Below are positions 34,051 to 41,457 of a DNA stretch of 64,000 nucleotides, piece after piece (positions within the stretch are counted from its first letter, which is position 1; every line of letters begins with the position of its first letter). Both the position numbers and the translations under genes were made by a program. This DNA comes from Saccharospirillum salsuginis (GTDB taxonomy: Bacteria > Pseudomonadota > Gammaproteobacteria > Pseudomonadales > Natronospirillaceae). The DNA lies in NCBI RefSeq assembly GCF_014651855.1, contig NZ_BMXR01000014.1, positions 62,001 to 126,000 on the forward strand, read 5' to 3'. The notes under the pieces were generated by a model. The model saw nothing but the letters and a program-made list of their open reading frames with translations. It was not told where the DNA came from and made no database searches.

Positions 34051-34605
34051 TCAGACCGGCAAGGCCTCAAGCTCGATGTGGATGCGCTCCGCCGGCAGGC
34101 CGGTCAGTTGCTCCACCTCATGCCAATGCGCATTGGCCACCGACACCACCTGATCCATCGCCCCCGGCCGATTCAGATCGGCCAGCGTATACCCGGTAGT
34201 GCGCTCCAGCACCCCCGGCCCCGCGCGCTCGAACCGCTCACGCAACGGGTGGTCTTCCAGATCCAGCCGCACCGTCACCTGAATCAGCCGTTCCGGCTCC
34301 AGATTCGCCGTCCGCCCGGTCCAGTTCAACTGCAACTCCGGCAGGCGTTTCGACTGCGCCGCCCGACTGCGACGCGCCATGGACGCCGCATCGCGCAGCA
34401 AATCCAGATCGATCGACAAGGTGTTGGACCAGAATATCAGCATCGCCTCATCCTCGGTCCCGTTCAGAATAAAATCGTCGATGGCGTCGTTGGACAAACC
34501 ATGGTCCGGCGTGAACACCAGCCGCGTCCGCACGAGATTATGAACATTCTCGGTACTGGCACACCCCAGAACCTGGGCGAGAAAATGAGAGAAAAGCGTT
34601 GTCAT
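34051..34605 (-). CDS. Hypothetical protein, 184 residues
   Basis: No family is recognised. The protein is soluble, without signal peptide, acidic in the middle (DAIDDFILNGTEDEAML) with a basic helix (ARRSRAAQSKRLPEL), and ends in RIHIELEALPV. It is convergent to the DnaJ gene and stands alone on its strand. Upstream lies an AT-rich stretch with a perfect 9-base palindromic arm pair (34740-34763). Codon use agrees with the flanks, which supports a real gene. Confidence 0.6.
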   Translation of the reverse strand: MTTLFSHFLAQVLGCASTENVHNLVRTRLVFTPDHGLSNDAIDDFILNGTEDEAMLIFWSNTLSIDLDLLRDAASMARRSRAAQSKRLPELQLNWTGRTANLEPERLIQVTVRLDLEDHPLRERFERAGPGVLERTTGYTLADLNRPGAMDQVVSVANAHWHEVEQLTGLPAERIHIELEALPV

Positions 34606-34852
34606 CGAGCACCTGTGTCGTTCATCGGTGCTGATTCAATGGCGAGGGGAAAAGAGTAGATAAAGCAACGGCGCTTTAGCTGCATTTATATACCGCTCGC
34701 AAGTTACACATTAAATCAGCGGGTCAATTGTGACTCCAACTATATCAATATATTTTGATATAGCAACCTTGGAGTTGGTTCTGAGGGGAGGGTTCTGAGG
34801 AAATGGTTGAGTTCGGCGGCCCGGTGGTTGGTTATTCTTCGGTGCTTTGGGC

Positions 34853-34974
34853 CAGGGGTGGGGGTGTCCCTAATCCGGGTCGCGCGGTATGCCGCCCACT
34901 CAACCCATCCATGGGGGCTTGACGGCGCGCGTCCTGCGCACCGACATCCCGGATTAGGGACACCCCCACCCCTG
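34853..34974 (+). repeat. CCATCCATGGGGG palindromic element, copy 6
   Basis: A perfect 27-base inverted repeat (34853-34879 and 34948-34974, inner end TAATCCGGG) encloses TCGCGCGGTATGCCGCC and CTCAACCCATCCATGGGGGC, very like copy 4, but the arms are unrelated in sequence. Confidence 0.85.
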
Positions 34975-35018
34975 ACCCCCGAACGTGTATTGCCAACATT
35001 CGAACTGGCCACTTGCAT

Positions 35019-35131
35019 GTAGGGCAGAAGAGCGGAGCGATATCTGCCATGGGAGTATAACGTGCCACAGGTCATCCAAAGACACGGTACATAAACCATG
35101 GCAGATATCGCCTGGAGCTCTTCTGCCCTAC
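35019..35131. repeat. REP-like inverted pair (GTAGGGCAGAAGAG family)
   Basis: GTAGGGCAGAAGAGCGGAGC...TATCTGCC at 35019-35049, inverted at 35100-35131. Confidence 0.85.
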
Positions 35132-35227
35132 ATATCACGGCTCCGCTGGCACCCAAACCACTAGGCACCAACCCAACCTCTGTTCTACGCTATTCGAACC
35201 AACCTCACAGCGGGAACGACCACCACC

Positions 35228-36280
35228 ATGCGGCACTTTGACGACTTCATCGACCTGCTGAAAATACTCATCCGCGAACCCAGCGTCGTCGGCGCCGAAC
35301 ACGCCTTCTTTCGCGTGCTGCAACGGGAACTCGAAGAACGTGGCGCCCAGGTCACCTGGTACGAAGGCCTGCTCGTCGCCCAGGGCGACAAACCGCACAG
35401 CAACTACTTCTCCGCCCACATCGACCGCCACGGCCTTATCTGCACCGGCCCCAACGAATTCCAGTACGCCGCCTTCGTCGCCGGCAGCCGCTCCGACCTG
35501 CTCGGCAACTCCGTCTCCGAAGAACTGATGCGCAAAATCGTCGACCGCTTCTCCGACACCCCGCTGTTGGCCTACGAACCCTGGTCCGGCGCCTACCGGG
35601 GCGCCGGTGTCATCCGCGATACCTACATCTGCGAATACCGCAACAACCTCATCTTCACCGTCGACGGCCTCGAACACCTCGTCGCCGGCACTCCCGTCGC
35701 CTTTCGCGACCGCCTCAACCAGCAAAACGGCCTGCTCAGCGGCCAGCTCGACAACGTCCTCACCGCCGCCATCCTCGTCCACCTCTTCGCCCTCGGCTAC
35801 CAGGGCACCGCCTTCTTCACCGCCCAGGAAGAAGCCGGTAAAAGCTGGCGCTACCTGCTCGAATGGTTCCGGCGTTTCGGCGGCACCACCAACCAACTCA
35901 TCGTCGTCGACACCAGCCCCTACCCCGACCGCGAGACCGCCGACACCCAGGACATCGTCCTGCGCCACCGCGACGCCAACGCCGAATTCAACATCGAAAC
36001 CACCACCGAACTCGAAGCCATCTGCCGCGACCTCGACATCCGCTACAGCTACAAAGACGACTTCATCCTCGCCCGCAACGCCCTCGCCGAACAACAAGGC
36101 CAGAAACCCGCCTCCCTCGGCAGCACCGAACTCGGCCGCATCACCGCCGCCTCCAACGGCCTCGTCCACGGCACCACAATGCAAATCCCCACCACCGGCT
36201 ACCACACCATGGAAGAAACCGCCCAGGTCTCCGCCGTGGAAGCCTTCGTGGAACTGCTCAAGGCGGTGAGTAACCGCTGA
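35228..36280 (+). CDS. M42-like metallopeptidase/hydrolase
   Basis: The 350-residue protein resembles the M20/M42 aminopeptidase fold. Metal ligands are suggested by SAHIDRHG (about residue 56), the QLDN (about 174), the paired Glu in TAQEEAGKSW (about 200), the Asp in VVDTSPY, and the late GYHTMEETA His. It probably cleaves a peptide or amide, but the substrate is unknown. The coding strand is extremely C-rich at third positions from 35600 on, where all six frames stay partly open. The next gene, an ATP-grasp ligase, is 408 bases downstream, so co-transcription is uncertain. Confidence 0.82.
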   Translation: MRHFDDFIDLLKILIREPSVVGAEHAFFRVLQRELEERGAQVTWYEGLLVAQGDKPHSNYFSAHIDRHGLICTGPNEFQYAAFVAGSRSDLLGNSVSEELMRKIVDRFSDTPLLAYEPWSGAYRGAGVIRDTYICEYRNNLIFTVDGLEHLVAGTPVAFRDRLNQQNGLLSGQLDNVLTAAILVHLFALGYQGTAFFTAQEEAGKSWRYLLEWFRRFGGTTNQLIVVDTSPYPDRETADTQDIVLRHRDANAEFNIETTTELEAICRDLDIRYSYKDDFILARNALAEQQGQKPASLGSTELGRITAASNGLVHGTTMQIPTTGYHTMEETAQVSAVEAFVELLKAVSNR

Positions 36281-36306
36281 CGAACTACTGGTTAAAGCTA
36301 GGCCAG

Positions 36307-36419
36307 GTAGGGTGGGCACGGCCCACCAATGTCCAGGATGCGCCACGTCTGGACACCTTACAGCCAAAGGACAGGCTGGAGCCGATGTATCCTTCCATGG
36401 TGGGCCGTGCCCACCCTAC
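36307..36419. repeat. REP-like dyad (GTAGGGTGGGC family)
   Basis: GTAGGGTGGGCACGGCCCACC at 36307-36327 and the inverted GGTGGGCCGTGCCCACCCTAC at 36399-36419. Confidence 0.8.
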
Positions 36420-36477
36420 GCGAGTACCCGCCAATTACAGGCAGTGGAACCGGATGCGAGAGCAACCACGGACCCAA

Positions 36478-36591
36478 GCGACCGGCGCCGGGGTAATGCA
36501 TCAGGGGTAGTGCGCAGCAGGGATGCTGCGGTCTAGCCCCCATGGATGGGTACACGGCGGCCCCGATGGGCCTACCCCCGGCACCGGTCGC
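36478..36591 (-). repeat. CCATCCATGGGGG palindromic element, copy 7 (imperfect arms)
   Basis: Arms 36478-36507 (GCGACCGGCGCCGGGG...) and 36561-36591 pair with several mismatches and a bulge. The inverted centre GCCCCCATGGATGGG is at 36536-36550. The outer flank GGCACC near 36600 matches the GTGCC of other copies. Confidence 0.75.
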
Positions 36592-36688
36592 GGACCACTG
36601 GCACCAATAACCACTGGCACAATAACAAACCCTTGCACCCACCCCACTTCTGTATAAAATTTCGCCTCCCCAACCCACGACAACCCCG

Positions 36689-37507
36689 ATGAAACTGATC
36701 TCCTTCGACGTGTTCAGAACCCTGGGCTTCCCCAACGTCCAGACCCTCAAACCGGAACATTTCTTCGCTCACAAAGACGCCCTGGCCGACGCCGACTGGG
36801 TCCTGTTCCCCGGCTACTGGCAACTCAACGCCCTGCTCTACGGCCTCAACTGTCGCATCTTCCCGAGCGAAGCCAGCTACCGCATCGGCCATAACAAAAT
36901 CGAAATGACCCGCGCCTTTGAAATGGTCGCCCCGGAACACACACCGCTGACCCTGATCGAGCCCAACGGCCCGACCCAGCGCGACCTGCTGTGGGACACC
37001 ATGACACTGCCGTTCGTCGCCAAGAAACCGAAAGCCAGCATGGGCGAGGGCGTCTGGTTGATTCAAAACCGGCTGGATTGGGTGCGGTATTGCGAGATCA
37101 CCGATGTGCTGTATGTGCAGGAATACCTGCCGATCGAGAAAGATCTGCGCATTGTTATCGTCGGGGACAAAGTGATCACCGCCTATTGGCGACACCAGGC
37201 GGATCAGGGGTTTTACAACAACGTCGCACGCGGTGGCTGGGTCGAATACGGTGAGGTGCCGCAGGCGGCACTGGACCTGGCGATGCGGGTAGCCACGACG
37301 CTGGGAGTGAATCACGCCGGGTTCGATATCGCCATGGTGGGCGATTACCCTTATCTGATCGAGTTCAACCGGTTATTCGGCAACCAGGGCTTGAACAAGG
37401 GAACGGAACTCCGGGACGCGATCCTGGCCTATCTTGAGCGCAATTCCCGACCGGAAGATCCGGACAGTCCCGGCACACCGCCAGGGGACTTTCCAGTGGC
37501 GGTTTAA
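36689..37507 (+). CDS. RimK-type ATP-grasp ligase
   Basis: The 272-residue protein has the ATP-grasp fold: an N-terminal pre-ATP-grasp region with ADWVLFPGYWQLNALLYGLNCRIFP, the ATP lysine in PFVAKKPKASMGEGV (glycine-rich loop, about 110-124), the hinge YVQEYLPIEKDLRIVIVGDKV, and metal ligands in HAGFDIAMVGDYPYLIEFNRLFGNQG. It resembles RimK/YheC-type enzymes, which join an acyl phosphate to an amine. Substrates are unknown. Its last four bases overlap the convergent TPR-methyltransferase gene. Confidence 0.88.
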   Translation: MKLISFDVFRTLGFPNVQTLKPEHFFAHKDALADADWVLFPGYWQLNALLYGLNCRIFPSEASYRIGHNKIEMTRAFEMVAPEHTPLTLIEPNGPTQRDLLWDTMTLPFVAKKPKASMGEGVWLIQNRLDWVRYCEITDVLYVQEYLPIEKDLRIVIVGDKVITAYWRHQADQGFYNNVARGGWVEYGEVPQAALDLAMRVATTLGVNHAGFDIAMVGDYPYLIEFNRLFGNQGLNKGTELRDAILAYLERNSRPEDPDSPGTPPGDFPVAV

Positions 37508-38865
37508 CAACCGCCTTTTTCCAGGATCAGCCAGCGCCCTTCAACCGCCCGGCCTTTCTCCAGCCGGATCATCCCGGCTTCATCCAGCACACAGGGGTTG
37601 GGTAACAGAGCTTCCCGAATCGCATCGCCGTCATGCTGGATCCGCGCCTGCGGCTGGATCTGCTCGTGCCGACCTTGCTCCAACGTGATCACCACGCGAC
37701 AGCCACCGGGCAACTTATCCACCAGCGATCGTAACCAGTCGGTGGCGTTCGGCAAATAGATCAGCACATCCATCAACAGCACCAGGTCGGGCTGTTGATG
37801 TTCGGGCGCGAGCCGGTCGAGAAAGTGGCCATCGTTCAGACTCGCGTGGTGGAGCGCGGCGTAACACCGCTTCTTCTGAGCCAGGGCCAGCATGGCGTCG
37901 CTGAGATCGACACCGACGAGGGTGGCGTTCGGCCATTCGGCTTTGAGGACCGGCCCAGCGAGGCCGGTGCCGCAACCGAGATCCCAGATGAGGTCGGGCT
38001 CGCCGAGGTGATTCAGATGCTCCGCCAGCCACCGCGGCCCCCGGTAGTCGAGATGACCGAGCAGACGTTCCTCGAAACGCGGCGCGGCCTCGTCGTAGAG
38101 GTGTTCGACGTAGTCGATGTTGTTGGTTTCCGCGATCCGGCCTTCCAGAGCCTGCGCCAGGTAACGCGCCGTGGCGTCGTCCGGGTGTCGCTCGAGGTGG
38201 CGGCGGTATCGGGTTAAGGCGGCCCCGGTACAGCCGGCGTCGGCGAGGGCATCGGCTGCGTCGAGATCGTGCCCGCCAAGGGCGCGGTCGGCTTGTTGTT
38301 CGGCCTTCGAGTCACCGGTCAGCACGGCGAGCACCAGATGTTCCAGACGGATACCAAGATCAGGGTGCTCGGCCTTGTCCAGGGTGGTTCGGGCGGCGGC
38401 GTAATCACCCTGTTGGCGAAGCGCCGTGGCCCAACCCAGGGTAAATTCCGTGTCGCCGGGCGCCCGTCGACTGGCTTGTTCGAAAGCCTCGGCCATGGCC
38501 GCGAAATCCCGACTCGCCTGCTGGGCGTAACCGAGGTTGGCCCAGAAACCGGGGTCGGCATCGGCCAGGGCCAGCGCTTTGCGGGCGGCGTCGACGCTCT
38601 CGTTCGGGCGACCGAGGCGCAGCAGGGCGACGGCCTGATTGTTCAGGATGTAGGGGTTTCCGGGCTGGAGCCGATGCGCCCGCGCCAGGGCCTCCCGGGC
38701 ATCCGCAAAGGCTTCCCGGTGCAGGTGGACCACGCCCATCAGGTGCCAGGCGTCCGCATTGTCCGGTTCCTTTTTCAACCAGAGTTTGAGCCGGGCGGAG
38801 GCCGGGCTGAGCCGATCTTGCTGGATCAGCTGCAGGATTTCGGTCGCTTTGGTGGTCGCGGTCAT
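37504..38865 (-). CDS. TPR-repeat SAM-dependent methyltransferase
   Basis: The 453-residue protein has two parts. Residues about 8-240 are tetratricopeptide repeats (pattern NADAWHLMGVVHLHREAFADA, NPYILNNQAVALLRLGRPNES). Residues about 260-453 are a class I methyltransferase with the SAM motif IWDLGCGTGLAGPVLKAEWP and DLVLLMDVLIYLPN. The TPR part likely binds a protein substrate. I chose the ATG at 38865; an in-frame TTG at 38889 is the longer alternative. It overlaps the ATP-grasp gene by four bases tail to tail. A DnaA-box cluster lies upstream at 39010-39044. Confidence 0.87.
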   Translation of the reverse strand: MTATTKATEILQLIQQDRLSPASARLKLWLKKEPDNADAWHLMGVVHLHREAFADAREALARAHRLQPGNPYILNNQAVALLRLGRPNESVDAARKALALADADPGFWANLGYAQQASRDFAAMAEAFEQASRRAPGDTEFTLGWATALRQQGDYAAARTTLDKAEHPDLGIRLEHLVLAVLTGDSKAEQQADRALGGHDLDAADALADAGCTGAALTRYRRHLERHPDDATARYLAQALEGRIAETNNIDYVEHLYDEAAPRFEERLLGHLDYRGPRWLAEHLNHLGEPDLIWDLGCGTGLAGPVLKAEWPNATLVGVDLSDAMLALAQKKRCYAALHHASLNDGHFLDRLAPEHQQPDLVLLMDVLIYLPNATDWLRSLVDKLPGGCRVVITLEQGRHEQIQPQARIQHDGDAIREALLPNPCVLDEAGMIRLEKGRAVEGRWLILEKGGC

Positions 38866-39009
38866 CGGCTTGGGTCCGGCGTCGGTCAACAGGCGTGGCG
38901 GGATAATAGCCGATTCCGGGGGTTCTACGGGAGGGGGTTATAACTGGTTGTTTTTTAACGTCTTTTCGATCTTACCGACGGGAGCGCCTCGGCGCCATCG
39001 CCTCCCAGC

Positions 39010-39044
39010 TTATTCACACAGTTATCCACACTTTCTGTGGGTAA
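39010..39044. promoter_or_regulatory. Cluster of three DnaA-box-like 9-mers
   Basis: TTATTCACA (39010-39018), the perfect TTATCCACA (39022-39030) and inverted TTACCCACA (read as TGTGGGTAA, 39036-39044) lie within 35 bases. They are in the divergent gap between the TPR-methyltransferase and rhomboid genes. Confidence 0.6.
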
Positions 39045-39142
39045 AGGCACTGTCAAACCGTCTTGCCCGAGCTTGTGCCCCCGCGAGCCTACCCCATCCT
39101 CTGGTACACTGTTTTTCTTCAGACACTCGAAGGACGTCCTGG

Positions 39143-39766
39143 ATGAACCTCTTCGCCATGCGGCGCGGCTATTGGCTGACGCCCGCCATCATCTACATCA
39201 ACGCCGCCATCTTTCTGTTCACCGTGGCCTATACCCAAAGCATCATGTGGTTCCCGGCCCGGGCCCTGGTCGAGCTCGGCGCCAATTTCGGCCCCTTGAC
39301 CCTGGATGGCCAATGGTGGCGTTTGCTGACCAGCGTCTTCCTGCACGGTGGCCTGCTGCACATCGTGTTCAACGCCATCGTCCTCGCCAACATCGGCATT
39401 TTTCTCGAACCGCTGCTCGGTCGGGTCTCCTTCATCATCGTCTACCTGCTGACCGGCCTGTTGGCGAGCACCGCCAGCCTGGTGTTCAACGACAACGTGG
39501 TCAGTGTCGGCGCTTCCGGCGCCATTTTCGGCATGTACGGCTTCTTCCTGGCGCTGCTGACCACCAACCTGTTCAAGCCGGACTTCCGCAGCATGTTCCT
39601 GAAGAACACCCTGGGTTTTGTCGGTCTGAACATCGCCATCGGCTTTTTCGGGCCGATCGACAACGCCGCGCACATCGGCGGTTTGGTGAGCGGGTTTGTA
39701 TTGGGGTATGTGTGGCTGCCCTACGTCCGGCGGCGCGCCCAACGCCAACGCCCCGGACCGTTTTAA
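39143..39766 (+). CDS. Rhomboid-family intramembrane serine protease
   Basis: The 207-residue membrane protein starts at 39143 (GGACGTCCTGG upstream). It has six helices. The catalytic serine is in GASGAIFG (Ser125) and the histidine in AAHIGGLVSG (His177), the Ser-His dyad of rhomboids. The loop WWRLLTSVFLHGGLLHIVFN (about 58-77) carries the conserved HxxxxHxxxN. It cleaves transmembrane segments of other proteins. The reading frame runs far upstream without family sequence, so the short form is right. Confidence 0.94.
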   Translation: MNLFAMRRGYWLTPAIIYINAAIFLFTVAYTQSIMWFPARALVELGANFGPLTLDGQWWRLLTSVFLHGGLLHIVFNAIVLANIGIFLEPLLGRVSFIIVYLLTGLLASTASLVFNDNVVSVGASGAIFGMYGFFLALLTTNLFKPDFRSMFLKNTLGFVGLNIAIGFFGPIDNAAHIGGLVSGFVLGYVWLPYVRRRAQRQRPGPF

Positions 39767-39785
39767 CCGGCGAACTGAGGCTATC

Positions 39786-39970
39786 GTAGGGCAGAAGAGC
39801 CCGAAGGGCGTTATCTGCCGAATGGGTACCCTGCCACCGGCATAACCCACAACCGTAGGGCAGAAGAGCTCCAGGCGACATCTGCCGAGTGGGCGAAGCC
39901 CACTGAGTTGCCTCTAAGAAATCCAATGGCAATTCCACGGCAGATATCGGCGAAGCCTCTTCTGCCCTAC
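39786..39970. repeat. REP-like cluster of three units (GTAGGGCAGAAGAG family)
   Basis: Direct units at 39786-39820 and 39855-39888 and an inverted unit at 39939-39970. They lie in the 311-base gap between the rhomboid and MFS genes, which holds no other gene. Confidence 0.85.
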
Positions 39971-40077
39971 AAAACCGCGCTCGTCCCACCACAAACACCC
40001 CTGCGTTCCTAAACAGCAACGGTCCAAACCGGTACACTGCCCGCCTCCTTCACCATTCATCCATTCCGGGGAACACC

Positions 40078-41304
40078 GTGCTCAAAGGCTACGTCACCGT
40101 CTTTCAATCCTATTGGCCGATGCTGGTCTTCGGCCTGATGACCGTTTTTTTCGGCAACTTCGGTCAGTCCTTTTTCATCAGTTGGTACGGCACGGCCATT
40201 CAGGAGCAGCTGGGGTTGTCGGCGGCGACCTACGGCTCGGCCTATTCCGCCGCGACCCTGGTCAGCGGCCTGACGATTCTGGTGGTGGGCGGCATGATCG
40301 ACCGCATCGCGTTGCGCTGGTTCATCACGGCCGCCGCACTCGGGCTGACGGTGGCGGCCCTGTTGATGTGGCAGGTCAGTTCGCTGCCGAGCCTGGTTAT
40401 CGCTCTCTTTCTGCTGCGCTTCTGCGGCCAGGGGATGATGCCGCACACCGCCATGACGACCATGGGCCGCTATTTCTCCTACAATCGCGGCAAGGCCACC
40501 AGCGTGGCGGGCAATGGCGTGCCGCTGGGAGAAATGGTGCTACCGAGCCTGGCGGTGGCGTTGATCGCCCTGGTCGGTTGGCAGAACAGCTGGCTGATCA
40601 TCGCCCTGTTCATTCCGTTGGTCTTTCTACCCACCATCGGCTTCCTGTTGAAACGGGCCGGACCGAGCGAGCGTGAGACCCGGGGCGAACCCGCCACCAG
40701 TCGGGCCGAGTCCATCCCGGATGGGTCCCGGCGCACCGTCCTGGCCGATCGCCGGTTCTGGCTGGCGATTCCGCTGATCCTGGCACCGCCGTTTATCGTC
40801 ACCGGCCTGTTCATCCACCAGGGGTTCGTTCTGGAACAAAAAGGATGGTCGTCGGCGTTGTTCGCCAGTGCCTTCATCGTCTACGGCGCCGTGCACTGGG
40901 CCAGCTCGATCGTCACCGGCACCCTGGTGGACCGCTTTTCGGCCACACACCTGTTGCGCTTTCTGGGCCTGCCGTTCGTCGTCGGGCTCTGTTTCGGGGC
41001 GTTTCTGGAAGGTGGCTGGGTGGTCTATCTGATGATGGGCACTCTTGGCATTGGCATCGGCATGATGGGCACCATCGCCAATGCCGTTTGGGCGGAGGTG
41101 TACGGCACCACCCACCTCGGCAGCATCCGCTCGCTGATGACATCGATGATGGTGATCAGCACCTCGGCCTCGCCGGTGTTACTGGGGTTCCTGATCGATG
41201 CGGGCGGTACGGCGCGACTGATGCTGCTGGCCATGGCCGGTTATGCGTTGGTGGCCACCGTGGGGGCGACCTTTTCGTTCCGGCCCGCCGAGGTGGAGCA
41301 GTAG
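40078..41304 (+). CDS. Major facilitator superfamily transporter
   Basis: The 408-residue protein has 12 predicted helices in two halves. It starts with GTG at 40078 (CCGGGGAA upstream). The motif-A-like loop GGMIDRIALRWFI follows helix 2, and a hydrophilic loop (about 195-220) joins the halves. It is of the monocarboxylate/oxalate-formate-like type by general look (PHTAMTTMGRYFSYNRGKATSVAGNG in pieces). Substrate is unknown. It ends inside the first bases of the REP-like dyad that follows. Confidence 0.88.
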   Translation: MLKGYVTVFQSYWPMLVFGLMTVFFGNFGQSFFISWYGTAIQEQLGLSAATYGSAYSAATLVSGLTILVVGGMIDRIALRWFITAAALGLTVAALLMWQVSSLPSLVIALFLLRFCGQGMMPHTAMTTMGRYFSYNRGKATSVAGNGVPLGEMVLPSLAVALIALVGWQNSWLIIALFIPLVFLPTIGFLLKRAGPSERETRGEPATSRAESIPDGSRRTVLADRRFWLAIPLILAPPFIVTGLFIHQGFVLEQKGWSSALFASAFIVYGAVHWASSIVTGTLVDRFSATHLLRFLGLPFVVGLCFGAFLEGGWVVYLMMGTLGIGIGMMGTIANAVWAEVYGTTHLGSIRSLMTSMMVISTSASPVLLGFLIDAGGTARLMLLAMAGYALVATVGATFSFRPAEVEQ

Positions 41305-41454
41305 GTTGGATCGGTACGTCTGGTCCGGCACCCCGGAATCGGTAGCCGAAGGCGTAATCCAACAGGATCATTCCGCTTGGATTTAAGAGCCACAATAAGG
41401 CATGTTGGATTACGCGCTCGCGCGCTACCGAAGCGTCGGACCGATCCAACCTAC
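41301..41454. repeat. REP-like dyad (GTAGGTTGGAT family)
   Basis: GTAGGTTGGATCGGT at the left and ACCGATCCAACCTAC-type end at the right (41440-41454) pair. An inner GCGTAATCCAACA and TGTTGGATTACGCG form a second stem. The MFS stop codon TAG is within the first bases. It lies between the convergent MFS and recQ genes. Confidence 0.8.
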
Positions 41455-41457
41455 GAA

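Larger units (their letters stand above)
34606..35227. other. 622-base intergenic region with operator-like palindrome and two repeats
   Basis: It contains a perfect AT-rich dyad CTATATCAA-TATATT-TTGATATAG (34740-34763), a copy of the CCATCCATGGGGG element (34853-34974) and a REP-like pair (35019-35131). No gene is supported. Confidence 0.65.
36281..36688. other. 408-base intergenic region with two repeat elements
   Basis: It contains a GTAGGGTGGGC dyad (36307-36419) and a CCATCCATGGGGG element (36478-36591); the remaining ~90 bases up to the ATP-grasp gene must carry its promoter. No gene is supported. Confidence 0.65.

Noticed and set aside
35607..36273. Two further long plus-strand frames over the M42-like gene
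   Set aside because: Ser/Thr/Pro- and Arg/His-rich shadows of the same biased codon use.
35135..36367. 410-codon open frame on the minus strand
   Set aside because: Antisense shadow of the M42-like gene; made of Val/Gly/Ala/Asp runs because of extreme GC3 in the true gene.
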